From: Erysipelothrix sp.
GTDB lineage: Bacteria; Bacillota_I; Bacilli_A; Erysipelotrichales; Erysipelotrichaceae
DNA length: 7,562 nucleotides
Reading direction: 5' to 3'
NCBI GenBank assembly: GCA_012512495.1
Contig: JAAZEC010000004.1
Span: 1-7,562, forward strand
Part shown: positions 1 through 6,009 of the stretch, in pieces
Position numbering within the stretch: the stretch's first letter is position 1
Layout of the letters: each line of letters starts with the position of its first letter
Position numbers and translations under genes: made by a program
Notes under the pieces: model-generated
Seen by the model: only the letters and a program-made list of their open reading frames with translations
What the model was told of the DNA's origin: nothing
The model's database searches: none

Positions 1-785
1 GTTTCTGTGCTGTACCAGAACTCACAGCCAAAAGAACGCACACCAGAATCCCATAACGCTTTAATACCGGCTTCGAAATCGACATGGCCTTCCCCAAACT
101 CAACTTCTCGAAAGATGCCAGGTTTGGTTTCTTTTAAGTGGGATGCCACTAAATGGCCATGACCTAATTGTATGTCCTCTAAAACATCACGCCCATCCTT
201 GAGGGCAGAGTTGGTAATATTGCCAAGGTCAGGATAGACTTGTAAATACGGGCTGTTAACACGATCAACGAAGTCCATCGCTTTTGAGACCGAGTTCATA
301 AAGTCTGTTTCCATCGTTTCAAAGCCACAGATAATACCCTTTGAACTGGCATATTCAATTCCCTTAGGCAGGTTCTCACCAAACAAGGAGACCGACTCTT
401 CAGTGGACTCTTCATAATAGACATCGTATCCTGCCAACTGAATGATACGAACACCTAAGTAACTAGCTAGATCAATCGCTTGATAAAAGATCTCCATCCC
501 TTTTTCACGAATATATTCATCGGGATGACCGATAGGGAAACGGCGATGACCACTGAGGCACATGGTCAGTACTGGTAATCCTACCTCGAGGATGGCCTCT
601 TTAATTTCTCTTTGTAGCTCTGGATCAACTAACCTTGCTAGGCGGGCATCGGATTCATCGATGGATATTTCGACACTGTCATAGCCAGCTTTTTTCGCAT
701 AGGTCAGCTTTTCGACCCATGTTAAATGATTGGGCATTGCTTTCTCATACAGACCCAAGCTATATTTTTTTGATTTATTGACCAT
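1..785 (-). CDS. ulaE: L-ribulose-5-phosphate 3-epimerase UlaE (L-xylulose-5-phosphate 3-epimerase), 3' end cut by the window edge
   Basis: Interconverts L-xylulose-5-phosphate and L-ribulose-5-phosphate in cytoplasmic ascorbate catabolism; a TIM-barrel, metal-dependent enzyme. I translated 261 codons from ATG 783-785; the frame is open to base 1. E. coli UlaE has about 284 residues, so roughly 20-25 are missing. Seen along the protein: SLGLYEKAMP near the N-terminus, TMCLSGHRRFP, QLAGYDVYYEE, ETMETDFMNSVSKAM, VYPDLGN, SHLKETKPG and EFGEGHVDFE. The four residues matching the known metal ligands of the family are present (E156, D186, H216, E255). The start overlaps the last 11 bases of ulaF. 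Upstream only a weak TGGTG-like ribosome site is seen, so translation probably depends on coupling to ulaF. The alternative family member SgbU catalyses the same reaction; operon context favours UlaE. The far end may lead into ulaD, which is not in this window. Confidence 0.95.
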   Translation of the reverse strand, partial: MVNKSKKYSLGLYEKAMPNHLTWVEKLTYAKKAGYDSVEISIDESDARLARLVDPELQREIKEAILEVGLPVLTMCLSGHRRFPIGHPDEYIREKGMEIFYQAIDLASYLGVRIIQLAGYDVYYEESTEESVSLFGENLPKGIEYASSKGIICGFETMETDFMNSVSKAMDFVDRVNSPYLQVYPDLGNITNSALKDGRDVLEDIQLGHGHLVASHLKETKPGIFREVEFGEGHVDFEAGIKALWDSGVRSFGCEFWYSTE

Positions 786-1476
786 AATAAGCACCAGGTC
801 CATGTTTGCGTTTGTAGTGCTTGTCCAACAGTTCTTGTTGCATTTGCTCTTTTTGTGGTGAAAGTACTTGAACATTTAAGTTCATCTTACAGACTTCTTC
901 TAGCACGACCGCATTATGGACCGCATCCTTACAGTCGACGCCCCAGACGAAGGGTCCATGACTATGGACAACACATCCGGGAATCTCCATAGGATTGATT
1001 CCTCTTTGATTAAAGGTTTCAACGATGACTTTGCCTGTATTCAATTCGTAATCACTCTTTATTTCTTCTGCCGTCATAGTGCGGGTACAAGGGATATCGC
1101 CATAAAAGTAGTCTGCCTGTGTTGTTCCAAGGGCAACGATATCTTGGCCAGCCTGAGCAAACGAGGTCGCGTTTTGGCTATGAGTGTGGACCACGCCTCC
1201 AATGTCTGGAAACTGCCTGTAAAGTTCCAGATGCGTGTGTAAATCGCTACTAGGCTTTAGCTTGCCCCAGAGGGTATTACCTTGTAAATCGACAATCACT
1301 ATATCGTCTGCTGTCATGACATCATATTCAACACCGCTTGGTTTAATTGCGACAATACCTAGCTTGCGATCCACTTCACTTACATTTCCCCAAGTGAAAG
1401 TAATCAGTCCATGCCTAGGTAACTCAAGATTAGCTTTTAAGACCTTTTGTCTTAGCTTTAAATGTTCTTGACTCAT
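775..1476 (-). CDS. ulaF: L-ribulose-5-phosphate 4-epimerase UlaF (AraD-like class II aldolase fold)
   Basis: Converts L-ribulose-5-phosphate to D-xylulose-5-phosphate, the last dedicated step of ascorbate breakdown, in the cytoplasm. The 233-residue length fits the AraD/SgbE/UlaF family (about 228-231). Visible motifs: TWGNVSE (28-34, phosphate-binding region), KPSGVEY (45-51), KPSSDLHTH (74-82), the zinc-ligand pair H97 and H99 in VVHTHSQNAT, D122 in the ADYFYGDIPCTR stretch (matching the catalytic Asp of AraD), H171 in VVHSHGPFVWG, and C-terminal Y230/Y231, one of which should be the catalytic Tyr. The start ATG 1474-1476 has AAGGGAG (1483-1489) 6 nt upstream. It overlaps the stop of the preceding membrane-protein gene in an ATGA arrangement, and its own end overlaps the ulaE start. 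Sequence alone cannot separate UlaF from AraD; the surrounding ula genes decide it. Confidence 0.95.
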   Translation of the reverse strand: MSQEHLKLRQKVLKANLELPRHGLITFTWGNVSEVDRKLGIVAIKPSGVEYDVMTADDIVIVDLQGNTLWGKLKPSSDLHTHLELYRQFPDIGGVVHTHSQNATSFAQAGQDIVALGTTQADYFYGDIPCTRTMTAEEIKSDYELNTGKVIVETFNQRGINPMEIPGCVVHSHGPFVWGVDCKDAVHNAVVLEEVCKMNLNVQVLSPQKEQMQQELLDKHYKRKHGPGAYYGQ

Positions 1477-2264
1477 GCATATCTCCCTTCAACACCTAAC
1501 TCTTTTATAAATTGTCCTTGTGGATAAACTTCGCTGGCGAGCTCAATATTCTTACCGGACTCGGCCTTGTTACCATTATGGAAAAGAACACAAGCCTTCA
1601 AGTAATAATAGTGCGCCAGTTCGCGTTTGTTGCTTTTTGCTGTGTTTACGTTCTTCAAGGCTATGTTGGCTTTCTTATAGCGCTTGAAATAGTAATGTAG
1701 CTCCGCATTAATCATAGGTAATGAATAAATCAGTGCCGTTCTACTGTTCTTCTTACCGATATTCTCAGTGTAGATATCGGTTATTTTATTGTAAGACGCG
1801 TTGACAAGTTCTTCATCGTTGTTGTAAATGCTGACGATAAATTTGTTGTAGTGATAGACAAGCTCCATGCTTTGGTTCTCATGGAAATTCTTGTCTTCTA
1901 ATAACTTCTCTAGCTCTTCCATCATGACACTATCGCGGTAGTAAATTGTCAAAAAGACGTGATAGCGATCCTTATACCAACCTAAGACATCCAGCTTCTT
2001 CATTCGCATCATCCATTCATAGGCCTTCTTCAGATCTGCTGAAATCACTAGATGTTTACTCGCCTCGTCATAACAGATCTCACAGAGCATCGTAATCGTG
2101 AAGACGAGCATAAACACAGCGAAGAGGGCTATGGTTAGCCAGATCGTAAAGGAACTTGATAATGAATTAGGAATAATATAAGTAAAGAGGAAGACTCCAA
2201 GACTGAAGTTTCCAGCAATAATGATTAAGACTCTAAAGACCGAATTCTTCATTAGTTTTTTCAT
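1473..2264 (-). CDS. unrecognised membrane protein with two N-terminal helices and a TPR-like helical cytoplasmic region
   Basis: I do not recognise a named family. The protein has 263 residues. After a positively charged start (MKKLMK) there are two hydrophobic segments, about 9-32 and 41-62, joined by a short loop (SLSSSF region). This predicts a helical hairpin with both ends in the cytoplasm. The remaining 200 residues are charged and rich in aromatic residues, K and E, with paired helices such as DLKKAYEWMMRMKKLDVLGW, NAELHYYFKRYKKANIALKN and HYYYLKACVLFHNGNKAESG. The last two resemble tetratricopeptide repeats (inference). The start has a strong AGGAGG (2274-2279) 9 nt upstream. It lies 29 bp after ulaB, and its TGA overlaps the ulaF ATG by 4 bp, so it is co-transcribed and probably coupled with ulaF. 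No enzyme or PTS motif is visible. A scaffold or regulatory partner of the transporter is possible but unproven. Confidence 0.85.
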   Translation of the reverse strand: MKKLMKNSVFRVLIIIAGNFSLGVFLFTYIIPNSLSSSFTIWLTIALFAVFMLVFTITMLCEICYDEASKHLVISADLKKAYEWMMRMKKLDVLGWYKDRYHVFLTIYYRDSVMMEELEKLLEDKNFHENQSMELVYHYNKFIVSIYNNDEELVNASYNKITDIYTENIGKKNSRTALIYSLPMINAELHYYFKRYKKANIALKNVNTAKSNKRELAHYYYLKACVLFHNGNKAESGKNIELASEVYPQGQFIKELGVEGRYA

Positions 2265-2293
2265 AAGTGAAATCCTCCTCTTCTAATTGACCC

Positions 2294-2599
2294 TTACTTC
2301 AGAATGCCTGATGCGTCGATGGCTGCTGCGATTTCGTCTTTGCTCATCATATTGCGGATGCCTAAAACAGGAAAACCTGACTCGGCAATCTTTACGAAAT
2401 CCGAACCGTCCGCAAAGTTCTTTCCGACAAGTAATGCATCATATTGCTTGTATTGACCTTTTGCTTCACCTAGCGGGCAATGATCGACTTTCATATCTGA
2501 ATCAGATACTCCAAGGCTCTTGAGAGCCTTTTTGGTTGCCATCTCCATTAATAGGGATGATCCTGCGCCAGATGCGCATGCACATAGAATTTTTATCAT
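2294..2599 (-). CDS. ulaB: PTS ascorbate-specific EIIB component UlaB
   Basis: Cytoplasmic phosphocarrier that takes phosphate from EIIA (UlaC) on a cysteine and passes it to ascorbate during transport through UlaA. I place the start at ATG 2597-2599, giving 101 residues, the usual length for UlaB. An AGGAG (2606-2610) lies 6 nt upstream, and the protein then opens with the typical MIKILCACASGAGSS P-loop, in which C8 is the expected phosphorylation site. A longer in-frame start at 2620 would translate the ribosome binding site itself as KKEI and has no support. Other family features: HCPLGEAKG (40-48), DALLVGKNF (54-62) and VLGIRNMMS (78-86). It lies 73 bp downstream of ulaA, with a hairpin between them, and 29 bp before the membrane-protein gene. 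Confidence 0.94.
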   Translation of the reverse strand: MIKILCACASGAGSSLLMEMATKKALKSLGVSDSDMKVDHCPLGEAKGQYKQYDALLVGKNFADGSDFVKIAESGFPVLGIRNMMSKDEIAAAIDASGILK

Positions 2600-2605
2600 A
2601 ATTAT

Positions 2606-2610
2606 CTCCT
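2606..2610 (-). promoter_or_regulatory. ribosome binding site deciding the ulaB start
   Basis: On the minus strand AAAAGGAGAT precedes ATG 2597-2599 with a 6-nt spacer. It lies inside the reading frame of the longer candidate start at 2620, which argues that translation begins at 2599. Confidence 0.8.
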
Positions 2611-2623
2611 TTTTATGCAAGAA

Positions 2624-2653
2624 GACTCTTTCGTAAACTTTACCGAAAGAGTC
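2624..2653 (-). other. intercistronic RNA hairpin between ulaA and ulaB
   Basis: GACTCTTTCG (2624-2633) and CGAAAGAGTC (2644-2653) are perfect 10-bp complementary arms around a 10-nt loop. The hairpin sits in the only sizeable gap inside the operon, 19 nt after the ulaA stop and 24 nt before the ulaB start. On the transcript strand it is followed by TTCTTGCATAAAA, not a clean U run, so it is a poor classical terminator. A role as a processing or 3'-end-protecting hairpin, or a partial terminator tuning EIIB and downstream expression, is inference. Confidence 0.65.
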
Positions 2654-2672
2654 GTGGAAAATTCTTCAGAAT

Positions 2673-4238
2673 CTACGCTTCAGCTTGTACGTATGGCGTA
2701 ATGTGTTTTTCCTTATAAGTATCCCAATCGGTTACTTGCATCCAGTAATCTTCACGGTCTTCTTTCTTATGACCATAATAGTATTGGATTTGTGGAATAG
2801 CGATTAGAATAGCAGCAACAATGAAGGCACCGACGTATGGAATGTATCGAATGATCATTCCGAAGACAGGCCATACTGTTAGCCAGTCGTTCATAGCCAT
2901 CCATGCGCCAGCTCCAAATGCGGCACCATCTTGCCAGCCTGAGGTTAGACCGTATAGGTTAGCCCAAGTAGCGGATAGTACGATTTGTAAGATACCGTTA
3001 ATGAATGGAGCAATGAGTGCGCCCTTAACACCTAATTTAGTGTTTGCGAAGACGCCGATTGTTGCGTTGTCAAAGAAAATTGGAACGAACATTGTAATGA
3101 CTAAGATTCCCATTCCGAAACCACCGGTTAGTAGTAGTGCTACGGTTCCAATGATTTGACCTACTGCCCCTGCAATAAAGCCGACGGTGACAGCGTTTTG
3201 GCTACCAAATCCATAGGCAACGGCGCAATCAACGGCAGGTACTGCGTTTGGTAGAAGCTTATCGGAAATCCCTTGGAATGCATTGGTAAGTTCTGTAACG
3301 AAGGTTCTAACGCCTAGTTGTAGAACAGCAAGATAGACTGCAAACTGGAAGATGAGTTTAAACACATAGAAGACGACATTTTGTTGATAACCCGAGATAC
3401 CATCTAGGACAGGTGTTACGCCGGTCCAATAGGCTGGGTTAACAATTCCGACAACGACGGCTATGGTTCCAAAGAATAAGGTCATAATGAATGTTGTTGC
3501 GACCATGGAATCATTGAAGATTGATAGCCATCCAGGGAGCTTGATGTTTTCTAACTTAGTGAGCTTCTTTCCGCTCTTTCTAGCTTTGGTACCAATTAGG
3601 TCAAGTAGTGCAATGGAGAACATCTGTTGGTGAGCAATCGCGAAGCCTGCCCCATCAGTAAGTTCTTGTGTTGGTTTTAGTGTTAAGTTACCACCAACTG
3701 CCCAATAAAGTCCAAGAATAGCGCCTGCGGCGACAAAGACATATACTGGAATTTCTGTTACTGGGAATGCGATTTTGAATCCCCATGCGATAATGTAGAA
3801 GCCCAAGAACGCTTGTTGCATTTGAACATGCCCGGTCGTAAAGACGGCACGCAACTTAGTAATCTTAGAAAGTCTTACTAAGATGATATTCATGATGAAT
3901 GCGCTGATGAGAATTACATAGACAGTACTTACAAGTCCACCGACCCATTGTTCAATCGTTGACTGGGTTGTGTAAGTATCAAGGATGACAGTTGTATGGA
4001 ACTGACTGTTTAAACTCTTTAATCCATCAATGAAAGGATTGGCTACTCCCCCAAGACCGCCCGATCCAACTTGAAGAATCATATAACCGACAACAGCACG
4101 AATAAATCCTGAGACTACTTCGTACCATTTCTTGTTCAACAGGATATAACCAATAGCAACAGTTATCCCTATGATGAAGTATGGTTGTTTGAGAATTTCT
4201 TCAACAAACAACTGTATAGCTTTATCTAATACACTCAT
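2673..4238 (-). CDS. ulaA: PTS ascorbate-specific EIIC permease UlaA (SgaT family)
   Basis: Integral membrane channel that moves L-ascorbate inward while EIIB phosphorylates it to L-ascorbate-6-phosphate. The 521 residues contain many hydrophobic segments and the family landmarks in order: GYILLNKK (30-37), QVGSGGL (56-62), TTGHVQMQQA (134-143), KPTQELTDGAGFAIAHQQ (188-205), LPGWLSIFNDS (234-244), LGVRTFVTELTNAFQGIS (308-325), VPAVDCAVAYGF (333-344), and FFDNATIGVFAN (388-399). It is longer than E. coli UlaA (about 465). The extra length appears as an insert near YGLTSGWQDGAAFGAGAW (429-446) and a hydrophilic C-terminal tail (about 489-521, KKEDREDYW onward) that should be cytoplasmic. The start ATG 4236-4238 has a GGGAGGG-type site upstream, and the gene begins 16 bp after ulaC. 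The residues 313-325 and 388-399 blocks make the EIIC-ascorbate family call secure. Confidence 0.96.
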   Translation of the reverse strand: MSVLDKAIQLFVEEILKQPYFIIGITVAIGYILLNKKWYEVVSGFIRAVVGYMILQVGSGGLGGVANPFIDGLKSLNSQFHTTVILDTYTTQSTIEQWVGGLVSTVYVILISAFIMNIILVRLSKITKLRAVFTTGHVQMQQAFLGFYIIAWGFKIAFPVTEIPVYVFVAAGAILGLYWAVGGNLTLKPTQELTDGAGFAIAHQQMFSIALLDLIGTKARKSGKKLTKLENIKLPGWLSIFNDSMVATTFIMTLFFGTIAVVVGIVNPAYWTGVTPVLDGISGYQQNVVFYVFKLIFQFAVYLAVLQLGVRTFVTELTNAFQGISDKLLPNAVPAVDCAVAYGFGSQNAVTVGFIAGAVGQIIGTVALLLTGGFGMGILVITMFVPIFFDNATIGVFANTKLGVKGALIAPFINGILQIVLSATWANLYGLTSGWQDGAAFGAGAWMAMNDWLTVWPVFGMIIRYIPYVGAFIVAAILIAIPQIQYYYGHKKEDREDYWMQVTDWDTYKEKHITPYVQAEA

Positions 4239-4254
4239 TTAATTTCCCTCCCTC

Positions 4255-4725
4255 TTATTTGTGTGGTAAATTGAGTGCCACTACTATATTCTGCAAATCA
4301 GCTACACTTTGTGCTGACATTACATACTCCAGGGTATTTCCTTCTGACAATAATTCAAAGAGACCCGCCATATTCTGCATATGCTTTGTTTCGTTTTCTG
4401 CTGCTAAGGTGAAGAATACCTGAGCATCTTTTGATGGATCTCCTTCTACAAAGGAAATTGGTTTCTTGAATCTGGTAAACGCTATGGCCGTGTTCTTGAC
4501 TCCCACCGCATTTTGACTTGTGTGTGGCATCGCCAAGTTGGGTAATAATACTATGTAAGGGCCGTGCTCTTTTACTGAGTCAATCAGTAGTTGTGGGTAG
4601 TTCTCGTCGACGATGTCATTTTCAATCAGAGGTTTACAGCTGACTCGAATAGCTTCCTCCCATGAGTCAACATCTTCTTCAACAAATTGATATAAACGAT
4701 TGTCGAGTATCTCTTGAAGTAACAT
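4255..4725 (-). CDS. ulaC: PTS ascorbate-specific EIIA component UlaC (mannitol/fructose EIIA-like fold)
   Basis: Cytoplasmic phosphotransferase that accepts phosphate from HPr on a histidine and hands it to UlaB. Its 156 residues match E. coli UlaC (154). The active-site block LPNLAMPHTS places the phosphorylated histidine at H68. SWEEAIRVSCKPLIENDIVD (21-40), the EHGPYIVL strand (53-60) and KPISFVEGDPSKDAQVFFTLA follow the PTS EIIA type-2 domain pattern; the ending KHMQNMAGLFELL also fits. The gene starts 5 bp after the ulaG stop. No clear Shine-Dalgarno sequence is visible before ATG 4723-4725 (TTCTGTAGTTCGT), so initiation is probably coupled to the end of ulaG translation. No regulatory PRD or helix-turn-helix domain is fused, so it is a transport component and not an activator. 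Confidence 0.95.
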   Translation of the reverse strand: MLLQEILDNRLYQFVEEDVDSWEEAIRVSCKPLIENDIVDENYPQLLIDSVKEHGPYIVLLPNLAMPHTSQNAVGVKNTAIAFTRFKKPISFVEGDPSKDAQVFFTLAAENETKHMQNMAGLFELLSEGNTLEYVMSAQSVADLQNIVVALNLPHK

Positions 4726-4730
4726 ACGAA

Positions 4731-5813
4731 CTACAGAATTGATTTGTATGGAACGTTTGGCTCTTCAGCGAAGGAATCTTCAAAGCCGCGTCGGTGTTGA
4801 TATTGGCGTTTGTTTTGATCTTGAGGATAGACGAACTTGCCGCCAACTTCCCAGATGAATGGAACAAACGTGTATTGCAAGCGATATTTTCTCATATCAT
4901 ATAAAGCTAGGATTTCATGAGTATCTGCCATCATGTTTGACCAGATATCATGGTGAAGTGGAATGACCACTTTGGTTTGAAGCGCTTCTGCCATACGGAG
5001 TAAATCAACGCTCGTTAACTTATCTTGGATGGAAATTGGATTCTCACCATAAGCACCAACCGCGACGTCAATTGGGAACATTTTTCCGTGTTTTGCGAAA
5101 CGGACGGAGTAGTGTGAATCCCCTGCGTGGTAGAGATTTCCTCCTGTGGTTTGGAACACGTAGTTGACTGCTTTCGAATTCATTTCCGCATCGAAATCAA
5201 ACTTCTTACCACGGACATCCTCGTATTCGTCTTGTGTTACTAGGCATGTTCTATCGAATGAATCTAACACTTGGATAGTAATGTCTTTTACCTTAACTTC
5301 ATCACCTGGCTTAACCGTGATACAACGTTCTGCTGGTACACCCCATGAGAGCCATTTTTCAATAACTTTTTCTGGTCCGATGAAAGGAATGTCCTTCTTA
5401 CCATGTTTCATGACAGCAGCCATGAAGTTAACGTCTACATGGTCACCATGATAGTGTGTGGATAATACAGCATCTAAATCAGGAATAGCGATATCAGAGA
5501 ATGGATCTAGAACAATTGGTTGTGCTCTAAGGTTTGGTTGGATCAGCTTGCCGCCTGACATATTGCGCATCTGATGACCTTGTTGATACTCAGTCTTCTG
5601 TTGGTCGCGTTTTCCGTTGCCGAACCATAGATCGACACAGATGTTGGTTTGCTGATCGGTTTTTAACCAAAGACCCATGCATCCCATCCACCACATAGCG
5701 AATGTTTTTTCTTCTACAACGGTCTTGGCAATCTCCTCATTAAGATAGGTTCCCCATTCAGGGAATGAACTTCTTAACCAGCTATCTTTAGTAATATCTT
5801 GTATCTTTGACAT
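4731..5813 (-). CDS. ulaG: L-ascorbate-6-phosphate lactonase UlaG
   Basis: Hydrolyses the lactone of L-ascorbate-6-phosphate to 3-keto-L-gulonate-6-phosphate in the cytoplasm, the first enzymatic step after PTS uptake. The 360 residues are close to E. coli UlaG (354), and similarity is visible end to end, from SKIQDITKDSWLRSSFPEWG at the N-terminus to the last residues (FEDSFAEEPNVPYKS). The metallo-beta-lactamase HxHxDH signature is H120-Y-H122-G-D124-H125, followed by VDVN. Further blocks are FIGPEKVIEKWLSWGVP (144-160), KPGDEVKVKDI (168-178), LYHAGDSHYS (227-236, with metal ligand D232) and VIPLHHDIWSN (283-293). It is the first gene of the operon. The start ATG 5811-5813 has AGAGGTG just upstream, and a leader of roughly 97 nt is predicted before it. 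It ends 5 bp before ulaC. Confidence 0.97.
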   Translation of the reverse strand: MSKIQDITKDSWLRSSFPEWGTYLNEEIAKTVVEEKTFAMWWMGCMGLWLKTDQQTNICVDLWFGNGKRDQQKTEYQQGHQMRNMSGGKLIQPNLRAQPIVLDPFSDIAIPDLDAVLSTHYHGDHVDVNFMAAVMKHGKKDIPFIGPEKVIEKWLSWGVPAERCITVKPGDEVKVKDITIQVLDSFDRTCLVTQDEYEDVRGKKFDFDAEMNSKAVNYVFQTTGGNLYHAGDSHYSVRFAKHGKMFPIDVAVGAYGENPISIQDKLTSVDLLRMAEALQTKVVIPLHHDIWSNMMADTHEILALYDMRKYRLQYTFVPFIWEVGGKFVYPQDQNKRQYQHRRGFEDSFAEEPNVPYKSIL

Positions 5814-5847
5814 TGTACACCTCTTGCTTTCTAGTTTAAATCTAAGC

Positions 5848-5879
5848 CCTTACTTAAATCTTACAACCTTACTTTAAGC
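5848..5879. repeat. two imperfect direct repeats in the ulaG leader
   Basis: CCTTACTTAAATC (5848-5860) and CCTTACTTTAAGC (5867-5879) recur with a 19-bp period; the first 8 bases are identical. On the transcript strand this gives AAGTAAGG twice. The period equals the one seen in the nearby operator-like array. Function unknown; it could be a regulator site or chance in AT-rich DNA. Confidence 0.4.
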
Positions 5880-5916
5880 GCAAAAGCAATGCCCAACAAC
5901 CTAATTTTATGACCGT

Positions 5917-5945
5917 TTTATAATAAATGTGCGATTTTATGCTAA
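5917..5945 (-). promoter_or_regulatory. predicted sigma-A promoter of the ula operon
   Basis: Read on the minus strand: -35 TTAGCA (5940-5945, 4 of 6 consensus), a 17-bp spacer, and -10 TATAAA (5917-5922, 5 of 6). Transcription would start near 5910, giving a leader of about 97 nt before ulaG. TTTTATG elements overlap the -35 side (5935-5941) and the start point (5905-5911), as expected for repression. A weaker alternative with TTGTTG and TAAAGT spaced 17 bp lies closer to ulaG. Confidence 0.5.
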
Positions 5946-5974
5946 CTTATAAAGTTTTTATGCTCATATTGATG

Positions 5975-6000
5975 TTTTATGATATAATACAATCATAAAA
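5975..6000. promoter_or_regulatory. 9-bp perfect palindrome over the regulator's -10 and ribosome site edge
   Basis: TTTTATGAT (5975-5983) and ATCATAAAA (5992-6000) are perfect inverted arms with an 8-bp spacer. The palindrome covers the predicted -10 and start region of the regulator gene and touches its Shine-Dalgarno sequence, a layout suited to autorepression. Confidence 0.6.
5980..5988 (+). promoter_or_regulatory. extended -10 promoter element of the DeoR-family regulator
   Basis: TGATATAAT contains a perfect TATAAT (5983-5988) preceded by an extended TGn element (5980-5982). No good -35 is seen at 16-18 bp upstream (the area is ATGCTC-like), which the extended -10 may compensate. The start would fall near 5995, leaving a leader of about 15 nt with AAAAGGAG (5997-6004) 5 nt before the ATG. 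Confidence 0.6.
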
Positions 6001-6009
6001 GGAGATTCT

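Larger units (their letters stand above)
5905..6000. promoter_or_regulatory. operator-like array of TTTTATG repeats in the divergent control region
   Basis: TTTTATG occurs as direct repeats at 5905-5911, 5935-5941, 5956-5962 and 5975-5981, with a near copy (TTTTATA) at 5916-5922 and an inverted copy CATAAAA at 5994-6000. Starts are separated by 11, 19, 21, 19 and 19 bp, close to whole helical turns, so all copies face the same side of the DNA. Two copies share TTTTATGCT. Arrays like this are typical of DeoR-family operators, and the regulator is encoded immediately beside it. Binding by that regulator is inference. Confidence 0.6.

Noticed and set aside
916..1471. Plus-strand open frames opposite ulaF
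   Set aside because: They are antisense to a well-conserved enzyme gene, lack ribosome sites and recognisable domains, and are shadows.
2611..2617. Single TTTTATG copy near the ulaB start as another operator
   Set aside because: It is an isolated 7-base match in AT-rich DNA next to the ribosome site, without the phased partners seen at 5905-6000.
2294..2620. Longer 108-residue start for ulaB at 2620
   Set aside because: The extra residues are the translated ribosome binding site; ATG 2597-2599 has AGGAG at proper spacing and gives the standard UlaB N-terminus.
4679..4867. 62-codon minus-strand frame across the ulaG-ulaC junction
   Set aside because: It overlaps both conserved genes in another frame and has no ribosome site or homology-like features.
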